DNA of 9,798 nt from an uncultured Oscillospiraceae bacterium (GTDB taxonomy: Bacteria; Bacillota; Clostridia; Oscillospirales; Ruminococcaceae): NCBI GenBank assembly GCA_900543295.1, contig UQQY01000081.1, positions 1 to 9,798 of the forward strand, in the 5' to 3' direction. Below, piece by piece: positions 6,122 through 9,798 of this stretch (position 1 is the first letter of the stretch; each line of letters starts with the position of its first letter). A program made the translations under genes and the position numbers. Below the pieces are notes generated by a model, which was given only the letters and a program-made list of their open reading frames with translations, had not been told where the DNA came from and did not search any database.

Positions 6122-6934
6122 ATGACGTTATGGAGTATTTTAACCCCAGTCCTGATTTTTATCGGGCTCGGTGTTCTTGCGGGATTGCTGCTTTCCGTTT
6201 TTTCGAAGATTTTTGCCGTTCCATCGGATGAAAAGGTCGAAGAGGTCAGAGCCGTACTTCCCGGTTTAAACTGCGGCGTGTGCGGTTTTTCCGGCTGCGA
6301 TAATTATGCGAACAGTATTGTGCATGAAGGCGCGCGCACGAACCGCTGTGTCCCGGGTGGCGACGATACGGCAAAGAAAATCAGCGAGATATTGGGAACT
6401 GATGCGGAGGATGTAACAGAGACGGTTGCTTTTGTTGCCTGCGGCGGCTGCCTGCCGGAGATTACCTCGGACGCTTTTTCCTATGAGGGCGAGCCAAGCT
6501 GTGCCGCATGTAATATGTACTATAAGGGCAGGGGTGTTTGCGATTATGCCTGCTTGGGATTTGGCGACTGTGTGAAACAGTGCAGCTTTGACGCTATTCA
6601 TGTGGAAAACAGAATTGCTGTGGTTACGCCTGAGAAGTGTACCGGCTGCACCATGTGCACAAAGGCGTGTCCTAAAAATCTGATTCATATCAGGGATCTT
6701 GTCAAAACAGCCGCCGTTACTTGTTCAAGTCACGACCCGGGCCGTGTTGTCATGCAAAAATGCAAGCACGGCTGTATTGGCTGCAAGAAGTGCGAAAAGA
6801 CTTGTCCGACCGGCGCAATCACGGTAGAGCGCAATCTTGCGGCAATCGATTATAATAAGTGTATCAATTGTCATGCCTGTGTAGAGGTGTGTCCGCGCGG
6901 CTGTATCAACCTGCTCGGCGAGAGTCAAGATTAA
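6122..6934 (+). CDS. rnfB: Rnf complex subunit B (RnfB), multi-cluster ferredoxin-type protein
   Basis: RnfB is the electron-entry subunit of Rnf: it takes electrons from reduced ferredoxin through a chain of Fe-S clusters. The 270-residue product starts with one membrane helix (about residues 5-28), then a four-cysteine Fe-S domain with C51, C54, C59 and C76 (NCGVCGFSGCDNY). After that come several ferredoxin-like motifs: CDYACLGFGDCVKQC, CTGCTMCTKAC, CKHGCIGCKKCEKTC and CINCHACVEVC. The CLGFGDC segment is typical of clostridial RnfB. GGAGG (6109-6113) lies 8 nt upstream of the ATG. The 17-nt gap after rnfA keeps it in the operon. Its stop codon forms the edge of a hairpin that separates it from ispF. 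Confidence 0.95.
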   Translation: MTLWSILTPVLIFIGLGVLAGLLLSVFSKIFAVPSDEKVEEVRAVLPGLNCGVCGFSGCDNYANSIVHEGARTNRCVPGGDDTAKKISEILGTDAEDVTETVAFVACGGCLPEITSDAFSYEGEPSCAACNMYYKGRGVCDYACLGFGDCVKQCSFDAIHVENRIAVVTPEKCTGCTMCTKACPKNLIHIRDLVKTAAVTCSSHDPGRVVMQKCKHGCIGCKKCEKTCPTGAITVERNLAAIDYNKCINCHACVEVCPRGCINLLGESQD

Positions 6935-6970
6935 ATCAGAGCGCAGACAACAGATGTCTGCGCTCTGATT
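6934..6970 (+). terminator. Hairpin after rnfB lacking a clear U-tract
   Basis: A perfect 16-bp stem pairs 6934-6949 with 6955-6970 around a 5-nt loop (acaga), beginning at the last base of the rnfB stop codon. The downstream sequence (acagaaagga) has no T-run, so it is not a canonical intrinsic terminator. It may partly terminate, protect the 3' end of the rnf mRNA, or act as a processing site. The ispF ribosome binding site begins only 7 nt after it. Confidence 0.5.
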
Positions 6971-6988
6971 ACAGAAAGGAGTATTGCT

Positions 6989-7456
6989 ATGCGTATTGGC
7001 CACGGCTATGACGTGCACCGTCTGGAAAACGGGCGAAGGCTGATTCTGGGAGGCGTACACATTCCCTATGAAAAAGGGCTTTCCGGCCATTCCGATGCAG
7101 ACGTTTTGGTACACGCTGTTATGGATGCGCTGTTGGGGGCGGCGGCGCTTGGCGATATTGGGCAGCACTTTCCGGATACCGATGAAAGATTTCATGACGC
7201 AGACAGCATAGGTCTGCTGTGCGCGGTTTTCCGTCTGATAACGGAAAAGGGATACCATATCGGCAATATTGACGCAACCATCATAGCACAGGAACCAAAA
7301 TTAAGTCCGTATTTGCCGCAGATGATTCAAAACATTGCGGCTGCCTGCCGAATTGAACCGACGCAGGTCAATGTAAAGGCGACAACAGAAGAACATCTTG
7401 GATTTACCGGAGAAAAGCTTGGCATTGCCGCGCACAGCGTATGCCTGCTGTTTTAA
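6989..7456 (+). CDS. ispF: 2-C-methyl-D-erythritol 2,4-cyclodiphosphate synthase (IspF)
   Basis: IspF converts CDP-ME 2-phosphate to MEcDP with release of CMP (EC 4.6.1.12), the fifth step of the MEP isoprenoid pathway, in the cytoplasm as a trimer. The product is 155 residues, the usual length. The metal ligands are in their standard positions: D8 and H10 in GHGYDVHRL, and H42 in SDADVLVHAVMDALLG. GDIGQHFPDTD and the C-terminal TTEEHLGFTGE are further family signatures. AGGAG (6977-6981) lies 7 nt before the ATG. The gene lies 54 nt behind rnfB with only a U-less hairpin between, so it may be partly co-transcribed with rnf. A strong terminator follows it. I see no functional reason for the pairing beyond position. 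Confidence 0.96.
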   Translation: MRIGHGYDVHRLENGRRLILGGVHIPYEKGLSGHSDADVLVHAVMDALLGAAALGDIGQHFPDTDERFHDADSIGLLCAVFRLITEKGYHIGNIDATIIAQEPKLSPYLPQMIQNIAAACRIEPTQVNVKATTEEHLGFTGEKLGIAAHSVCLLF

Positions 7457-7488
7457 AACCTTGCTGCTATTTTTCTTCCATATAAGGG

Positions 7489-7541
7489 ACACACCGCGCT
7501 TTTGCTGCATAGAATACGGCAGCAGAAGTGCGGTGTGTTTT
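7489..7541 (+). terminator. Intrinsic terminator after ispF
   Basis: A 20-bp stem (7489-7508 with 7519-7538) contains two G-U pairs on the RNA and a 10-nt loop, and runs into TTTT (7538-7541). It ends the rnf-ispF unit. Only 42 nt separate it from the next start codon, leaving little room for an independent promoter. Confidence 0.75.
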
Positions 7542-7583
7542 GTCTGGAAAGAAAAAGCTTGTGAAAAGAGGAGGAACGGCAGA

Positions 7584-7811
7584 ATGCGAAATGGAAGAAA
7601 AGAAATGATTATGCTGCGTTCAGTGACCTATGCCTATCGCGCGCGGGATATTCTCGCCAAATACGGAATCCGCGCATATGTGGAACGCGTTCCGGAGGAT
7701 TTGAGGCAGGATGGATGCGGATACGGCGTGGCGGTATATACCGGCGCGCAGAAAGCGTCCGACATCCTGCGTCAGGAGGGCTTGCAGGTGAAACGGATTA
7801 TCACCATGTAG
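7584..7811 (+). CDS. DUF3343 protein, putative sulfur/selenium carrier
   Basis: The ATG at 7584 is preceded by AGGAGG (7569-7574) at 9-nt spacing and gives 75 residues; a longer in-frame reading from 7398 overlaps ispF and the terminator. The pattern fits DUF3343: an N-terminal strand and helix (LRSVTYAYRARDILAKYGI), a strand with proline (VERVPEDL), then the conserved DGCGYGVAVYT with C45, and a C-terminal helix and strand. DUF3343 modules occur in YedF-type selenium proteins and beside desulfurases of the TIGR01977 type, so a role in carrying or handling sulfur or selenium is plausible, with C45 as the candidate thiol. The desulfurase gene starts 14 nt downstream, which supports joint function. 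The assignment rests on pattern memory and context; the biochemistry is inference. Confidence 0.75.
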   Translation: MRNGRKEMIMLRSVTYAYRARDILAKYGIRAYVERVPEDLRQDGCGYGVAVYTGAQKASDILRQEGLQVKRIITM

Positions 7812-7825
7812 AAGGAGGAGTTTTT

Positions 7826-8986
7826 GTGGTTTATCTTGATAATGCGGCAACCACCTTTCCGAAGCCGCTCAGCGTACTGCGCGCGCAAAATGCAGGAATG
7901 ACACAGTACGGCGGTAATCCGGGACGAGGTGGACACAGCTTTTCCATGCGTGCCGGTGAGCAGGTTTACAATGTGCGTAAAAAAGCGGCTTCGTTTTTCC
8001 ACACGGAACCGGACTGTGTAATCTTTACAAACAATTGTACAACAGCATTGAATATGGCGATCAAAGGATTTTTGAAACCGGACAGCCATGTGATTATTTC
8101 CTGCTTGGATCACAATGCGGTATATCGTCCGCTTTGGCGATTAAAGGAAGCAGGACTTGCGGATTTTGATATTGCGCCGGTATATGAGGAGGATCCGGAA
8201 CGGACATTGCGTGCATTTGCTCGATTGATACGCCCCAATACCTGCATGATTGTCTGTACGCATGCCTCGAACGTAAGCGGTCATGTACTTCCCGTTCAAG
8301 CCATCGGAGCTCTCTGTAAAAGAAACGGAATTACGTTTGTTGTAGACGCGGCACAATCGGCAGGGATTCTCCCGACAGAACTTGACACGCTGCATGCAGA
8401 TGCCATCTGTGTCCCGGGCCACAAAGGACTGTACGGTCCGTCAGGAACAGGAATGCTGCTGCTTTCGCCGGAATCCCCTCTGCCTCAGACTATTCTGGAG
8501 GGAGGTACGGGAAGCGTTTCGGCACAGCCCGAACAGCCGGACTTCCTTCCTGATCGTCTGGAATCCGGTACGCTCAACACAAGCGGAATTTTGGCGCTTG
8601 GCGCAGGGCTCGACTTTGTACAAAAAAATAGAAACGCTATTATCCGTCAGGAGGATATGCTTTGCAGTATGACAGAGGATGCGCTGCACGCCATGCCTGG
8701 TGTTACTGTCTGCCCGCACGGAAAAGATCACGTACCGCTGTTTTCTTTTTCAGTGGAAGGAATGCATTCGGAAGAGACAGCCGCTTATTTAAACGAACAC
8801 GGCTTTGCTCTCAGAGGCGGGCTTCACTGTGCGCCGCTTGCACATCAGCACTATCATACGGAGGAGCAGGGGCTTGTCCGATTTGCACCGTCCTATTTTA
8901 CGACACAACAGGAATGCAGACAATTTGTATCCTGTATGCGAAATCTAATCAAAAATATGAACAGAAAGCTTGAATTACACGCCTAA
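7826..8986 (+). CDS. Cysteine desulfurase family protein (class V aminotransferase fold, TIGR01977-like)
   Basis: This is a PLP-dependent enzyme expected to remove sulfur (or selenium) from cysteine (or selenocysteine), forming an enzyme persulfide for transfer to an acceptor. The start is a GTG at 7826, 7 nt after GGAGG (7814-7818) and giving the N-terminus VYLDNAATTFPKP typical of the fold. The 386-residue product has the PLP-lysine motif PGHKGLYGP (K200), the aspartate motif FVVDAAQSAG, GGTGS, RLESGTLNTSG, and the catalytic cysteine in RGGLHCAPLAH (C335). It ends with VRFAPSYFTT. The HCAPLAH context matches the TIGR01977 group rather than housekeeping IscS or SufS. No Fe-S scaffold gene is adjacent; the DUF3343 gene immediately upstream is the likely acceptor partner. 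That group has been linked with selenium-dependent molybdenum hydroxylase loci, but no selD or hydroxylase gene is visible here. Confidence 0.88.
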   Translation: MVYLDNAATTFPKPLSVLRAQNAGMTQYGGNPGRGGHSFSMRAGEQVYNVRKKAASFFHTEPDCVIFTNNCTTALNMAIKGFLKPDSHVIISCLDHNAVYRPLWRLKEAGLADFDIAPVYEEDPERTLRAFARLIRPNTCMIVCTHASNVSGHVLPVQAIGALCKRNGITFVVDAAQSAGILPTELDTLHADAICVPGHKGLYGPSGTGMLLLSPESPLPQTILEGGTGSVSAQPEQPDFLPDRLESGTLNTSGILALGAGLDFVQKNRNAIIRQEDMLCSMTEDALHAMPGVTVCPHGKDHVPLFSFSVEGMHSEETAAYLNEHGFALRGGLHCAPLAHQHYHTEEQGLVRFAPSYFTTQQECRQFVSCMRNLIKNMNRKLELHA

Positions 8987-9032
8987 AATTGTTAAACTAT
9001 AAGAAGACAAAAATAAATGAAGGATGACGTGT

Positions 9033-9798
9033 GTGGAGATCTTTGAGCTTTTCTTCAGCCAAATATACGGCGTGGTCAAGACGTTCAGCATCATGGATTT
9101 GCTGGATATTGCTGTGATCGCGTATATTACCTATGTGCTTATTAAGCTGGTTCGTGAGACACGTGCGGGTCAGCTTGTAAAGGGCATCCTTCTTCTTACC
9201 GTTTTTTATTTTATTGCGGTACAGTTCAATTTGAAAACAACAGGCTTCCTGCTCAAGAATATTTTCCAGATCGGCATTTTGGCTCTGATCGTTTTATTCC
9301 AGCCGGAAATCCGCCGTGCGCTTGAAAAGGCCGGCCGTACTAAGATGGCCAATCTTAACATTTTTAATGTTGACGGCGATCCTGCGGGAAGACAGATGGT
9401 ATGGGAGCATTGCATCGACGAGCTTTGTGAAGCCGCCAAAACGTTGTCAAAAGACAAAACCGGTACTTTGGTCGTGATCGAAAGAAAAACCCGGCTCGGC
9501 GAACAAATCGATACCGGCGTGCTTCTCAATGCGACAGTCAGCGAAGAATTGCTGCTTAATATTTTCTTTAAAAATACGCCGCTTCACGATGGCGCAGTTA
9601 TTATTCGTGACGGCCGTCTTCTTGCCGCTGCATGCTTTCTTCCAAAGCCACAGCGTGAGGAGCTGATTGAAACAAACTTTGGATCCCGTCACCGTGCGGC
9701 AATCGGAATCAGCGAGGTCTCAGACGCCATTACTGTTGTGGTTTCAGAAGAGACTGGCACAATCTCCGTTACAGAAAGCGGCCAAACTATCCGCAATT
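9033..9798 (+). CDS. cdaA: Diadenylate cyclase CdaA (3' end cut by window)
   Basis: This frame is open from a GTG at 9033 to the end of the window, 255 codons. GAAGG (9019-9023) gives a ribosome binding site about 9 nt upstream; an in-frame ATG at 9024 sits directly against that site and is less likely. CdaA makes the second messenger c-di-AMP from two ATP at the inner face of the membrane. The N-terminus has three hydrophobic helices in the first 85 residues (LLDIAVIAYITYVLIKL, then a TRAGQLVKG turn). The DAC catalytic domain follows, with LHDGAVIIRDG (D186-A188) and GSRHRAAIGISE (217-228); many family members have GTRHR. In Firmicutes cdaA is usually followed by cdaR and glmM, which would lie beyond the window. 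The gap of 46 nt after the desulfurase shows no terminator. Confidence 0.93.
   Translation, partial: MEIFELFFSQIYGVVKTFSIMDLLDIAVIAYITYVLIKLVRETRAGQLVKGILLLTVFYFIAVQFNLKTTGFLLKNIFQIGILALIVLFQPEIRRALEKAGRTKMANLNIFNVDGDPAGRQMVWEHCIDELCEAAKTLSKDKTGTLVVIERKTRLGEQIDTGVLLNATVSEELLLNIFFKNTPLHDGAVIIRDGRLLAAACFLPKPQREELIETNFGSRHRAAIGISEVSDAITVVVSEETGTISVTESGQTIRN

Noticed and set aside
7398..7583. Longer N-terminus for the DUF3343 gene
   Set aside because: It would overlap ispF and translate through the terminator hairpin; the ATG at 7584 has an ideal ribosome binding site and matches the domain start.
8970..8998. Possible cdaA promoter TTGAAT, 17 nt, TAAACT
   Set aside because: Both boxes match consensus at only four of six positions and the -35 lies inside the desulfurase gene; too weak to list as a feature.
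9024..9032. ATG at 9024 as the cdaA start
   Set aside because: The GAAGG site abuts it with no spacing, whereas the GTG at 9033 is correctly spaced and gives a normal N-terminus.

Overview
The window looks like chromosomal DNA of an anaerobic member of the Clostridia (Firmicutes). The reasons are an Rnf operon in the order rnfC-D-G-E-A-B that is usual for that class, strong AGGAGG-type ribosome binding sites, a CdaA-type diadenylate cyclase, and a DUF3343 / class V desulfurase pair. No mobile element, CRISPR array, tRNA or rRNA gene was seen.

Layout. Positions 1-744 hold the 3' end of a Na+/phosphate cotransporter gene (PhoU-like C-terminal part). It converges on two minus-strand genes across a bidirectional terminator at 768-813. 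Those genes encode a 44-residue one-helix membrane protein (850-984) and a 189-residue protein that faintly resembles CBM9-like beta-sandwich domains (1089-1658, TTG start). Positions 1659-2035 are a divergent intergenic region with an extended -10 promoter firing leftward, a near-consensus sigma-A promoter firing rightward, and a GC-rich palindrome between them. Positions 2036-6934 are the complete six-gene rnf operon, with overlapping or closely spaced genes. A 16-bp hairpin separates it from ispF (6989-7456, isoprenoid biosynthesis), which is followed by a 20-bp hairpin terminator. Then come a DUF3343 protein (7584-7811) and a class V aminotransferase-fold cysteine desulfurase (7826-8986), and finally cdaA, cut by the window end (9033-9798).

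How the genes work together. The Rnf complex oxidises reduced ferredoxin, reduces NAD+ and pumps Na+ or H+. RnfC (NADH/FMN and Fe-S) and RnfB (multi-cluster ferredoxin-like protein) flank the membrane core RnfA/D/E, and RnfD and RnfG carry covalent FMN. The DUF3343 / desulfurase pair probably mobilises sulfur or selenium for a cofactor. The other genes are housekeeping neighbours.

The most unusual signal is a sharp base-composition switch inside rnfC near position 3044. Third-codon-position GC falls from 41 of 48 codons to 23 of 48 with the reading frame intact, and the two sides of the window keep their different compositions. This is either a recombination junction or a chimeric assembly join. 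It should be resolved before gene-order conclusions are drawn across it. Otherwise the gene content is conventional, and I do not see a clear new biological system.
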